Below are positions 42,601 to 51,167 of a DNA stretch of 64,000 bases, piece after piece. Source of the stretch: Longilinea arvoryzae (GTDB taxonomy: Bacteria > Chloroflexota > Anaerolineae > Anaerolineales > Anaerolineaceae); the NCBI RefSeq assembly GCF_001050235.1, contig NZ_DF967972.1, forward strand, positions 2,989,901 through 3,053,900, in the 5' to 3' direction. Both the position numbers and the translations under genes were made by a program. Below the pieces are notes generated by a model. That model saw only the letters and a program-made list of their open reading frames with translations, was not told the DNA's origin and searched no databases. The stretch's first letter is position 1; each line of letters opens with the position of its first letter.

Positions 42601-44006
42601 TTGTCTCCGGCCAACCCATTTTGGATGAAGTGGAGAAATTGATCGATGCTCAAAACGGCGAAAACTGGCGCGTGATTACAAAAATACCGATGGCCAATTC
42701 AAAAGGCGACACGGTTGGTCTATTGGGTATTTCGCGAGATATCACCAACGTGAAAAAAGCCGAGGAACTGGCTCAAACCCGTGCCCAACACCTGTTGACG
42801 GCCTCGGAAATCGCCCGCGACACTTCCGGGTTACTGGATCTGGATGAATTGCTGAAAAACGCAGTCAACATGGTGCTTGACCGGTTTGGTTTTTACCATT
42901 CTTCTATTTTCCTGCTCGATCCATTGGGCGAGTATGCCGTTTTACGAGAATCGACCGGCGACGCCGGCGCGCGCATGAAAAGCATCGGGCATAATCTGGC
43001 CGTGGGTTCCAACTCCATCGTCGGTCAGGTCACGGCCAGCGGCGAACCTGTGGTGGTGAACGAGGTTCGTAAATATGAACATTATTACCCCAATCCCCTG
43101 CTGCCGGATACCCGCGCGGAAATGGCCATTCCACTGAAAGGTGGCGGACGCGTTTTAGGCGCGCTGGATATCCAATCCACGAAAATCAACGCCTTCTCTC
43201 AAGAAGATGTCCAGGTCCTGCGAATTCTGGCCGACCAACTGGCCATCGCCATCATCAACGCCGAGCTTTACACCAGCACTCAGGAAACCCTGGCTCAACA
43301 CCGCTTCCTGCATCAAATCAGCGCTGCCGCTTCTTCGAGCCAAAACGTCGAGGATGCCCTGCGTACGACAGCCCAGGGGATGCGGGTCGCTCGTAAAGAT
43401 GACCGGATTTCCATCCATATTCTGAATGATCGGAATGAACTCGTCCTGTCTGCATCGGCTGGATATCCGGCCGGCCAAAATTCCAAGGGGATCATTCCGG
43501 TAGGCGAAGGGATTATCGGGCGGGTTGCCCAGGATAAACATTCCATCCGGGTTGGGGATGTACAGAATGATCCATATTACATCCCGACGGACGAATCGAT
43601 CCGATCGGAACTGGCCGTGCCCATCATTTACACCGACCGGTTATTTGGGGTTTTGAACCTCGAGAACACTAAGGTCGTCGCCTACTCTGAGAACGATGAA
43701 GAAATCCTCTCGACGCTGGCCGCCAACCTCGGCTCGATCATCGCGAACGCCCGATTGGTTTCTCAGGTTCAGCATCAGATCGAAAGACAGCGCCAGATCT
43801 TCGAAATCACATCCAAGATTCGGCGTTCGGTGGATATGAATTCCATTCTCGAAACCTCAACCGGCGAATTGTGCAAGGCGCTGTGGGCGCAAAAAGCAAC
43901 CATCCGGTTGGCGGTCGATATGGAGCAAACCGAAGATAATTCTGGTGAACTCACCCCGAGCAAGATTAACGGCTCAAAATCGAATGGGAAGGGGGCTAAA
44001 GAATGA
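39666..44006 (+). CDS. Giant membrane sensor: extracellular sensor, HAMP, GAF domains and PAS, no output domain
   Basis: A 1446-residue protein. TM1 (about residues 24-44) and TM2 (about 315-335) enclose a Cache-like extracytoplasmic domain. HAMP follows (about 338-392), then GAF 405-565, GAF-like 576-728, GAF 742-895, PAS 911-1035 (ending in GISRDITNVKKAEEL), GAF 1046-1200 and GAF 1219-1365. The last part (SKIRRSVDMNSILETSTGELC) is a helical segment also found at the ends of the three next sensors. No kinase, cyclase, phosphodiesterase or methyl-accepting domain is present. It must signal through partners, probably the co-encoded hybrid kinase. AAGGAGAT lies 7 nt before the ATG. It overlaps the next gene by 4 bp. 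Confidence 0.85.
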   Translation: MTVMASPSKDQPRTQFKRSLARRTVAQLLFLTVIPFLLMAGFSMFRLRAQLEQQITAQVLSMSNYYTEQLTDLVQSRGDSLSELINDSKISANLPTVITSKARDSKYFTARYSIQGDFYNYTGAADDQEFDQLVVLRSDGSVAFSTARTWENQNFGEYSFLAPFMDKDSAQLVYNPQPLYSDQFVMITSRIIRDEKGQHIGTIFGTTLTSMPISLLNYAETLLPSARSFYYTYDKNLIGFETGTKNIADLKINNGQRNIIESLIAQGSDKLHVVQSMVIGKETFSLAKQVKELNTYFILSIPTETIFSQIQVFSPTTILIFFLATVLIGLAIYFGANQIVRPLEKLSAISQQFSRGDWSQRANVNRNDELGLLSFSFNQMADNLQDLYRSLEAKVEQRSHQLRMASEVALLATSGTSRDDMIRQTVDLLKDRFGYFYSAIYLLDETGDTATLRAASTTDKTFQMASNLRVLVGSHSVIGQVSVSRTPMIVSNLNEERVFKQADSVMANSMSEITVPMILGNDLLGIIDVQSDSLNAFDSDTLTVLETLANQLATGLRNVLLVESSQVNLEETAMLYRSSRQITQSKNETEVVQILTESLSKTHLLAMVLSVEADNLKVISFSDPKTSIVDVSLQGISLPLQRGATYLTEDTILIIDDLQKPGDFENLTAFLARRGCLSVALIPVLENGLPSKLIALGTRESTPLTSSRLQPIASLAEVASTSLDRFAVLETLQERLNELQTLDYVGQAVSAETDTNQLCRILYEIVTDQMGADLDFEVAIYDAKTDQVDIPYQVNDGKLIPASSFPIGEGLISFILNNRKPLLLNKDAEERIQSLGIQGTDPMPRSWLGIPLIVAGNMVGAIVLQDLEKENRFDQADLNLLNTIAPQFSSALRNAQLIADIADITSAYTQEHYLFETLLSNISDRISFKDKDLHYMRVSYSMARDFGYRRSDDFTGKNDIQVMGEELGIASMEQEKQILVSGQPILDEVEKLIDAQNGENWRVITKIPMANSKGDTVGLLGISRDITNVKKAEELAQTRAQHLLTASEIARDTSGLLDLDELLKNAVNMVLDRFGFYHSSIFLLDPLGEYAVLRESTGDAGARMKSIGHNLAVGSNSIVGQVTASGEPVVVNEVRKYEHYYPNPLLPDTRAEMAIPLKGGGRVLGALDIQSTKINAFSQEDVQVLRILADQLAIAIINAELYTSTQETLAQHRFLHQISAAASSSQNVEDALRTTAQGMRVARKDDRISIHILNDRNELVLSASAGYPAGQNSKGIIPVGEGIIGRVAQDKHSIRVGDVQNDPYYIPTDESIRSELAVPIIYTDRLFGVLNLENTKVVAYSENDEEILSTLAANLGSIIANARLVSQVQHQIERQRQIFEITSKIRRSVDMNSILETSTGELCKALWAQKATIRLAVDMEQTEDNSGELTPSKINGSKSNGKGAKE

Positions 44007-45709
44007 TCCACTTTCTCAAGGACTATTTCAGGTCTCTCATTCCTGCCAACACTCCGCCAGAAATCGTCGAGGAAGACGATCTGTTGGCGATTCAGGAACA
44101 TGTTCTGCATGCGCTTTACATCTGTGGGGCATTGATCTCGCTCATCGCGACCTTCTTTGTGGTCCCGATCATAAGGAATACCCACGACATCTTACAGGAA
44201 GCGGGCTTTTCAATCCTTTGCGCTGTTTTTATTGTTTTCACATTCTGGCGCAAGGCTCCATACAAACTCCGCGCGAATGCTTTTCTGGCAGTTCTTTATT
44301 TCGGGGCCATTTACAGCTTCTATCAATCCGGCTTTACTGCGAATGGCGGCGCAATCCTGTTGTGCTATGTCATCCTGGCCGTAATCTTATTCGGATCCAG
44401 GCAGGGAAGCCGATCGGCGTTGCTCAGTTTGCTTACCCTGGCGTTCCTGGCATTTGCATACAAGAGCGTTCTATTCCCGGCGCCGCAGACCATCAATCTG
44501 TTGACCGTTACCTCAACCGGGGATTGGATTCGGTTTGGATTTCCATTGGTATTTCTGTTGGGACTTACCGCGACGGGTATTTCCATTCTGGTCAATCGCC
44601 TCAATGCGAACCTGAATCAAGCCCACCTTCTCTCGAGAAGCCTACAAACTGAACAGCGGAAACTCGACCGTCTTTTGAAGGAAGGGATTTCACGCATGGA
44701 ACGCCGTGAACTTCAAATGCGGACTGCTTCGCAAATCTCGCGGGAAATTTCAACCAATCTGGACCCCAAAGCCCTCCTGGCGAAAGTCGTCAATAGCATT
44801 CGCAACAACTTCGATTTGTATTATGTCGGCCTGTTTTTGGTCGATTCGGAAGGCCGGTACGCCGTCCTGCGCGCCGGTACGGGAGAAGCGGGAGAGAAAA
44901 TGATTGCCGCCGGCCACCGGCTGGAAATCGGCGGCGTCTCGATGATCGGCTGGTGCATCTCCAACCACAAAGCCAGAATTGCCCTGGACGTCGGCTCCGA
45001 ACAGGTACGGTTCAACAACCCTTATCTACCTCGGACGCACTCGGAAATGGCCCTGCCGATCGTTTTTCAAAATCAGGCCCTGGGGGCCTTGTCCATCCAA
45101 TCGATCGAGCCCAATGCATTCGGGGATGAAGATATCGTCATCCTGCAGGGTATTGCGGACTCTCTGGCAATTGCACTCGAAAACGCCCGTCTTTTCCAGG
45201 GCACGCAACAGGCGCTCGAAGAACTGCGCCTCTATAACCGGAACTACATCCAGGAGACCTGGGGACAGGCTCTGGCAGCCCAGGGTGAATTGACATTCAC
45301 TTTCCAGAATCAAGAGATCAATCTTCCCTCCGATCATATTCACGAGTTGTCGATTCCGGTCACTTTACGCGATGAGAAAATTGGCGATATTCGTCTTGAA
45401 ACCAGCGGAGAAACATTCAGTCCGGAAGACTTATCTTTCCTGGACGCCATCCTCACTCAGACGGCTCTGGCGCTTGAAAATGCCCGCCTGCTCGAAGAAA
45501 CCCAGCGCCGCGCTGTTCAGGAACAGAAATTGAATGATCTTTCGACCCAGCTTTCAAAAGCATCGAGCATCGAATATATTCTGCAAACGGCTGCTCGAGA
45601 GCTAGGCCAGTTGCCGATGGTTTCTGAGGTATCCGTTCAATTGGTTTCCAAAGAAGACGAATTACCCGTTGCGCTTCAAGGCTCGAACGGCAATGGCAAG
45701 GAGCACTAA
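44003..45709 (+). CDS. Polytopic membrane sensor with GAF domain(s)
   Basis: A 568-residue protein: about six transmembrane helices (residues 35-195) of unrecognised type, a coiled coil (about 200-240), a well-conserved GAF domain (about 245-400, with SEMALPIVFQNQALGALSIQS), a shortened GAF-like segment ending LALENARLLEETQRRA, and the shared C-terminal helix (SIEYILQTAARELGQLP). No catalytic output domain is seen. The start overlaps the preceding sensor by ATGA. Its GAF resembles those of its neighbours, so the group arose by duplication with exchange of the input part. It ends in an Asn/Gly tail. Confidence 0.85.
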   Translation: MIHFLKDYFRSLIPANTPPEIVEEDDLLAIQEHVLHALYICGALISLIATFFVVPIIRNTHDILQEAGFSILCAVFIVFTFWRKAPYKLRANAFLAVLYFGAIYSFYQSGFTANGGAILLCYVILAVILFGSRQGSRSALLSLLTLAFLAFAYKSVLFPAPQTINLLTVTSTGDWIRFGFPLVFLLGLTATGISILVNRLNANLNQAHLLSRSLQTEQRKLDRLLKEGISRMERRELQMRTASQISREISTNLDPKALLAKVVNSIRNNFDLYYVGLFLVDSEGRYAVLRAGTGEAGEKMIAAGHRLEIGGVSMIGWCISNHKARIALDVGSEQVRFNNPYLPRTHSEMALPIVFQNQALGALSIQSIEPNAFGDEDIVILQGIADSLAIALENARLFQGTQQALEELRLYNRNYIQETWGQALAAQGELTFTFQNQEINLPSDHIHELSIPVTLRDEKIGDIRLETSGETFSPEDLSFLDAILTQTALALENARLLEETQRRAVQEQKLNDLSTQLSKASSIEYILQTAARELGQLPMVSEVSVQLVSKEDELPVALQGSNGNGKEH

Positions 45710-45712
45710 CCC

Positions 45713-47419
45713 ATGACGGATCCCATTCCTGAAGCCAATATCCACCCGCTACATCCCCAAAACGAAGACAAAGACAACCTTCGTCTTGGGGTATTTCAAC
45801 CGTTGAGCAATGTACTCGCCATCGTCGGGACTGTCAGCCTGATCTACAACCTGGCAATCCTGATGCCCAAGGGAGATTGGCTTTCGGTTGCCGTCTACTC
45901 GATATTGTTCCTCAGCATGATCACGGCAACGTTTGGCAGCTTCTTCCCATATTCCTTACGGGTTACGCTGGTCGGCGGCGCGATTTTTCTGTTAGGCGCC
46001 TTTACCTTTATTCTCTATGGTCTCAACAAGAACGGCGTTGTTTTTCTGCTCGGTTTTGTATTCATTAACGCCGTTCTCCTGGATCGCCGGGCCGGGATCG
46101 TGTCCTTGATCGTCAATGCAGCATTGATCGTTTTCACCGGTTTCGGCTACCATCTGGGTTTCCTGGCTGGTTTTACCAATCCTCTGACGCTGGTTGGCAG
46201 TATTTCGCAATGGGTCAATACATTGATTTCCACCACATTGATGGGCGTGATGATGGTGGCCGCAGGCTCCACGATGGTCAACAACCTGGAGAAAACGTTA
46301 ACCCACCAGAAAAAATTATCCGCGGACCTGGAATTGGAACGCAAGGGTTTGGAAAATACCATTTCCGAACGCACCCAGGATTTGAACCGTCGGGCCTCTC
46401 AATTACAGACCGCGTCTCACGTTGCACGGGATATTTCCTCCTTTGAAAATCTCGATGATCTGGTCACGGACACGATCGAATTGATCCGCGATCAATTCGG
46501 CTTTTATCATGTGGGCCTTTTCCTGGTGGATGAAGACCGAGAATTTGCCGTTTTGAAAGCCGCCACCGGCGAAGCCGGTCAGCACATGCTGGAAAGGAAT
46601 CATCGCCTGAAAATCGGCCTGGAAGGGATCGTAGGCTACGCCATCGAAAAGAACGAACCGCGCATCGCATTGGATGTCGGCAAGGACGCGACCCATTTCA
46701 AGAACCCCGACCTTCCCAATACCCATTCCGAAATGGCGCTGCCATTGCGTTCGAGCGGCAAGGTCATCGGAGCATTGGATGTCCAGAGTGAAAAGGCAGC
46801 CGCCTTCGATACGGAAGACGTCAACATTCTGGATACCATCGCCGATCAATTGGCCATGGCAATCGAAAAGGTCAATCTGCTGACCCAGTTGAAAAACAGC
46901 CTGGCCGAAGTCGAAGCTTCCTTCCAACAATATACTCAAAAAGCCTGGCATTCCCATTTACGCAATGCCAAACGAAATTATGCCTTCCGATACCACCGCC
47001 AGCACATCGAGGTTGTCGATGACGGTTATGTCGAGGTGAAAGCCGCCCTTGAAGCCAACCAGCCCACAGTAACCGTCCAACGTAAGGCCGATAAAAGCGT
47101 TCAAACCCTGGTTGCGCTGCCCATCAAACTTCGCGGCGAGCCTCTGGGGGTCCTCAACCTGCGCTTCGATGCCGGTCATGTGCCTCAAGACACGATCGAT
47201 CTACTGGAAAACACCGCCAACCGCCTGGCGCTTGCCCTTGAAAATGCGCGCTTGTTGGAGGAACTCCAACAAAGAGCTGAACGCGAGCGTCAGATCGGTT
47301 CCATCGTTTCAAAAGTCCGATCACGCGCCGATATCGACAGCATCCTCCGCACGACTGCCGAGGAGCTTGGCCGCTCATTGGGTGTGGCCGAGGTTCTTGT
47401 TCAATTGGAAGAACAATAA
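45713..47419 (+). CDS. Polytopic membrane sensor with GAF domain(s), paralogue
   Basis: A 568-residue protein of the same design as its upstream neighbour: about six transmembrane helices (residues 30-195), a coiled coil, GAF (about 230-390, with SEMALPLRSSGKVIGALDVQS), a shortened second GAF-like part (TLVALPIKLRGEPLGVLNLRF) and the shared terminal helix (DIDSILRTTAEELGRSLGV). The identical length to its neighbour and matching domain spacing support duplication. No enzymatic output is visible. It starts 3 bp after the preceding gene, so it is certainly co-translated. Confidence 0.85.
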   Translation: MTDPIPEANIHPLHPQNEDKDNLRLGVFQPLSNVLAIVGTVSLIYNLAILMPKGDWLSVAVYSILFLSMITATFGSFFPYSLRVTLVGGAIFLLGAFTFILYGLNKNGVVFLLGFVFINAVLLDRRAGIVSLIVNAALIVFTGFGYHLGFLAGFTNPLTLVGSISQWVNTLISTTLMGVMMVAAGSTMVNNLEKTLTHQKKLSADLELERKGLENTISERTQDLNRRASQLQTASHVARDISSFENLDDLVTDTIELIRDQFGFYHVGLFLVDEDREFAVLKAATGEAGQHMLERNHRLKIGLEGIVGYAIEKNEPRIALDVGKDATHFKNPDLPNTHSEMALPLRSSGKVIGALDVQSEKAAAFDTEDVNILDTIADQLAMAIEKVNLLTQLKNSLAEVEASFQQYTQKAWHSHLRNAKRNYAFRYHRQHIEVVDDGYVEVKAALEANQPTVTVQRKADKSVQTLVALPIKLRGEPLGVLNLRFDAGHVPQDTIDLLENTANRLALALENARLLEELQQRAERERQIGSIVSKVRSRADIDSILRTTAEELGRSLGVAEVLVQLEEQ

Positions 47420-47449
47420 GGCCAATATCGAGTTCAGCCAGGAGCCGCA

Positions 47450-50362
47450 ATGCCTTTCGTCAATTCCACTTCAAACTCATCCCAAAACAATTCCCAGACT
47501 CACCCAACTCTGGAAACGTATCGTGGTCAAATTCAAAACCAGATTCCAGTGGCAACGGGGATTTTTTCGGCTCTCGCAGCGTTTTATTTTCTTTTCCTGG
47601 CCATTCAAACTCAATCCTGGCAATCCGTAGCGGTGGCCGGCGTTTTTACAATCTCCTGGCTTTTCAGCGCTTTTGCCAGCACAGGCGTGATGTTCAAAGA
47701 TCAGGAAACGCGGCGCACCGTTTCGAGCGCGGTTTTTCAATTCGCGATTTTCTCATTATCGACTCTTATTTCTGGCATGGCGGTTCCCGGAGCAGTGATC
47801 ATTCTGCTCTATTCTTTGATTGTGTCCTGCAGTTCCGAAAATGAACACCGGAACGAATTCGGGATCAATATCGGCCTCGGTTTTGCCTCTCTGACAGCGA
47901 TCATCGGCACCGTCGCGCCCCTGAAACAATTGGCTGCGCCCCAACTTTATACGGTCGTTCCAACCGTGCTGGGTATCCTGGTCATGATTTACCTGACCCT
48001 GGTGATGATGCAATTCGTCGTCGCCACGTTACGCTTGAAATTGGTCTCGAGCACCTTGAGTGTTGTGCTCCTGCCGTTGATCCTGCTGGCTTTTATCAGC
48101 AGCCAGTTCACACAGAATGCGCTGCAATCCCAAATTAACCAGTCCCTTAACCTGGCTGCCAAACAAACCGCAGACAAATTGGATGAATTTCTGGAGAGAA
48201 CGGGAAGTACGGTCGCCTACCAGGCCAAACTTCCGGTATTTTCCAACTTCCTTCGCATGGCTCCCGAAGAACGCGATCGATCTCTGGTGATGGAACAGTT
48301 AGTCCTGACACTTAATTCTCTTCAACTGGATCACGCCGCATACGTTTCATCCATCGCGATCATCTCCTTGCAGGGCACCAATGTCTATGACACTTCTCCA
48401 CTTAAAGTTGGCACGAGCGAATTAAGCGCGGATTATTTCAAAATCCCTTCGAACACCGGCCAGTCCTACATCTCTCCGGTTCTCTTTTCGCCAGAAACCG
48501 ATGCGGGATATATCTACTTCAGCGCGCCCATCCGTAATCCGGAGCAGGAATTGGTCGGCGTCTTGCGGGTCAAGTACGACGCCCTTGTGCTTCAATCTAT
48601 AATTGAGGAAGACAGCAGCCCGACGGGTTCCCGTTCCCACCCCATCCTGTTTGATGAGAACCAAAGTCGGATTGCAGATTCGATGACTCCGTCCCTGCTC
48701 TATAAGACGGTCACGGATTTAACCACAGATGAATATTCTTTATTGCGCAATGCCGACCGGTTGCCCAACCGGCCTCTATACAGGCTGAGCACCAACCTCG
48801 ACGACCTTGCCAAGGCTCTCCGCCAATACCAAAAGAGCGCTTTCTTCACGTTGGAGATTCATCCATCTTCCAGCGAAGACCATGTAGAAATTGGCGCCAT
48901 TCGAATTCTGAAAGACAAACCCTGGACTCTGATCTATGTGCAGGAGGAGGCAGGATTTACTAAGATCATCTCAGAACAAAACCGAATTTCCACTCTGGTC
49001 GCTGCCCTGATCGCCAGCGTTGTGAGTCTGTTTGGCGCGTTCATGGCGCGGAATTTCAGCAATCCTATTCAAAGCCTTACCGAGACTGCGACCAAAGTGA
49101 CAGCCGGCGACATGACGGCCCGGGCGATTGTCAAGACCAACGACGAAATCGGCACGCTGGCCACAGCATTCAACTCGATGACGTCGCAATTGAGTACCCT
49201 GGTCAATGAACTGGAAGACCGGGTCAACAAGCGTACCCAGGAACTGGCAACTCAAAACCAGGCTCTGGTTTATCGAAGCCGCCAATTGCAGACCGTGGCA
49301 GATGTGGCGCGGGGTATCGCCGGCGCCCAGGAACTGGAAACACTACTCACTCAAATTACCACCCTCATCAGTGAACGGTTCAATTTCTATCATGTGGGTG
49401 TGTTCCTGGTGGATGAAAAAGGTGAATTCGCGGTCCTTCGCGCGGCCAATAGCGAAGGCGGGAAAAGAATGTTGGCCCGCCAGCATATGCTGCAGGTCGG
49501 TAAGGTTGGTATCGTCGGGTATGTGACCAGTAGCGGCGAGCCCCGTATCGCGACAGATGTCGGTGAAGATGCTGTATTCTTCAACAATCCCGACCTGCCC
49601 AAGACTCGATCCGAAATGGCGCTGCCATTGAGGGTTTCCGGACGTATCATCGGCGCTCTGGATGTGCAATCCACCGAATCAAGCGCCTTCTCCAATGAAG
49701 ACGTGGCTCTATTCAACACGCTGTCCGACCAGGTGGCCATCGCCATTGAAAACAACCGCCTTTTCTCCGAGACTGCCAGGGCTCTGGAAGAAGCCCAGAA
49801 CACCCACCGCCAATATCTGCGTCAGGAATGGAACCGTGAATTGACAGACCGCCAGCATCTGAGCTTTGTGTTCACCCCCCAGGGTGTCATCGAGCAGGAT
49901 CGCATCGACGACGCCATGGAAATCATTCGCGGAAAAGATTTGCCGGTCACCCTTACCACTCAGGGTGAGGATCTCACCACGGCAGCGGTGCCCATCCAGA
50001 TTCGCGGTGAAACGGTCGGTGTAATTCGAGCGCAGGATAACGGAAAGGCGCGCGAATGGACGGAAGAAGAACTTAATATGCTGAAGTCCGTTGCCGACCA
50101 GGTGGCAGTTGCGCTGGAAAACGCGAGACTGTTCGAACAGACCGTCCGGCGCGCGGAACGTGAAAAGAAAGCTTTGGAAATTACCAATAAGATCCGCTCG
50201 ACCAACGATCCCAAGCAAATGCTGCAGATCGCGGTCGAAGAACTCCAAAACGCATTGAAAGCGTCGCGGGCTCAAATTATCCTCGAACCAACCGAAAAAG
50301 GTACAGAACCATCGAACGGCAACGGTTCAGGAAATCACAAAGATCATGGGAACGCCGGTTAA
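47450..50362 (+). CDS. Membrane sensor: multi-TM region, Cache-like domain, HAMP and two GAF domains
   Basis: A 970-residue protein. Six or seven helices (residues 25-225) precede an extracytoplasmic Cache-like domain (about 230-510), a further helix (about 515-535), HAMP (about 536-590, SLTETATKVTAGDMTARA), a coiled coil, GAF (about 620-775, with SEMALPLRVSGRIIGALDVQS) and a shortened GAF-like part. The shared helix KIRSTNDPKQMLQIAVEELQ is at the end. It thus combines the polytopic N-terminus of the two 568-residue sensors with the Cache-HAMP input of the 1446-residue one. It has no output domain and ends 22 bp before the ParA-like gene. Confidence 0.85.
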   Translation: MPFVNSTSNSSQNNSQTHPTLETYRGQIQNQIPVATGIFSALAAFYFLFLAIQTQSWQSVAVAGVFTISWLFSAFASTGVMFKDQETRRTVSSAVFQFAIFSLSTLISGMAVPGAVIILLYSLIVSCSSENEHRNEFGINIGLGFASLTAIIGTVAPLKQLAAPQLYTVVPTVLGILVMIYLTLVMMQFVVATLRLKLVSSTLSVVLLPLILLAFISSQFTQNALQSQINQSLNLAAKQTADKLDEFLERTGSTVAYQAKLPVFSNFLRMAPEERDRSLVMEQLVLTLNSLQLDHAAYVSSIAIISLQGTNVYDTSPLKVGTSELSADYFKIPSNTGQSYISPVLFSPETDAGYIYFSAPIRNPEQELVGVLRVKYDALVLQSIIEEDSSPTGSRSHPILFDENQSRIADSMTPSLLYKTVTDLTTDEYSLLRNADRLPNRPLYRLSTNLDDLAKALRQYQKSAFFTLEIHPSSSEDHVEIGAIRILKDKPWTLIYVQEEAGFTKIISEQNRISTLVAALIASVVSLFGAFMARNFSNPIQSLTETATKVTAGDMTARAIVKTNDEIGTLATAFNSMTSQLSTLVNELEDRVNKRTQELATQNQALVYRSRQLQTVADVARGIAGAQELETLLTQITTLISERFNFYHVGVFLVDEKGEFAVLRAANSEGGKRMLARQHMLQVGKVGIVGYVTSSGEPRIATDVGEDAVFFNNPDLPKTRSEMALPLRVSGRIIGALDVQSTESSAFSNEDVALFNTLSDQVAIAIENNRLFSETARALEEAQNTHRQYLRQEWNRELTDRQHLSFVFTPQGVIEQDRIDDAMEIIRGKDLPVTLTTQGEDLTTAAVPIQIRGETVGVIRAQDNGKAREWTEEELNMLKSVADQVAVALENARLFEQTVRRAEREKKALEITNKIRSTNDPKQMLQIAVEELQNALKASRAQIILEPTEKGTEPSNGNGSGNHKDHGNAG

Positions 50363-50384
50363 CCGGCAGCAGGCGAGGGTAGAG

Positions 50385-51167
50385 ATGGCCGTGATAATCT
50401 CAATCGCAAATGAAAAAGGCGGAGTCGCCAAGACGACCACAGCCTTATCGTTGGGTGCTGCGTTGGTCGAAACCGGTCTCAAGGTGCTGTTGATCGATCT
50501 GGATGCCCAGGCCAACCTCACCCTGGCGTTGGGCATCGAACCGGGCAAGGTCCAGCGTTCTGCCGGAAACATCCTGCTCGAATCCGCCCAACCCAGCCGG
50601 ATCAGCCGCGAAACCGGCATTCCCGGACTCGACATCATCCCCGCCAACAACGAGATGACGTATACCGAACGCTATCTGCCAAGCCGGCCCGGATATGAAA
50701 TGGTGCTGCGAAAAGCCCTGCAGGATCCCGAACTGGATTACGACTATATATTGATCGATTGTCCCCCATTTCTTGGCGCGGTGACATTGGATGCGCTGAC
50801 CGCTTCCAATTTGCTGATCATGCCCACCCAGGCTGAGTTCTTCTCCGTCTATGCGCTTCGGAATATGATGACCCTCATCCGGCGAGTCCGTGCTCAAACC
50901 AACCCACACCTGACTTACCGTTTGTTGATTACCCTGTTCGATCGGCGAAATCGCGTTCATCGCACGCTTGCAGAACAGCTTCACACCACCTTCTCCGGCG
51001 GCCTTCTGGAAACGGTCATCGAGACCGATACGAAATTGCGCGAAAGTCCAATCGCAGGGCTGCCGATCATCTATCATTCTCCAAAAACTCGATCTGCCAT
51101 TCAATACCGGGCGCTGGCACAGGAGATCATCGAATATGTCAAAGAAACATCTGCAGAGCCGGCTTAA
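50385..51167 (+). CDS. ParA/Soj-type ATPase in the sensory operon
   Basis: A 260-residue deviant Walker A ATPase: ANEKGGVAKTTTALSLGAAL near the N-terminus, DLDAQANLT as motif A' and DYILIDCPPFLGAVTLDA as Walker B. It resembles Soj/ParA. No ParB, no parS site and no chromosome-origin genes are nearby. The frame is open from 50346, but GAGGG lies 5 nt before the ATG at 50385, which begins MAVIISIANEKGG and is the family-type start. Its place between membrane sensors and hybrid kinase suggests it positions the signalling array, as ParA-like proteins do for chemoreceptor clusters. That role is inferred. Confidence 0.88.
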   Translation: MAVIISIANEKGGVAKTTTALSLGAALVETGLKVLLIDLDAQANLTLALGIEPGKVQRSAGNILLESAQPSRISRETGIPGLDIIPANNEMTYTERYLPSRPGYEMVLRKALQDPELDYDYILIDCPPFLGAVTLDALTASNLLIMPTQAEFFSVYALRNMMTLIRRVRAQTNPHLTYRLLITLFDRRNRVHRTLAEQLHTTFSGGLLETVIETDTKLRESPIAGLPIIYHSPKTRSAIQYRALAQEIIEYVKETSAEPA

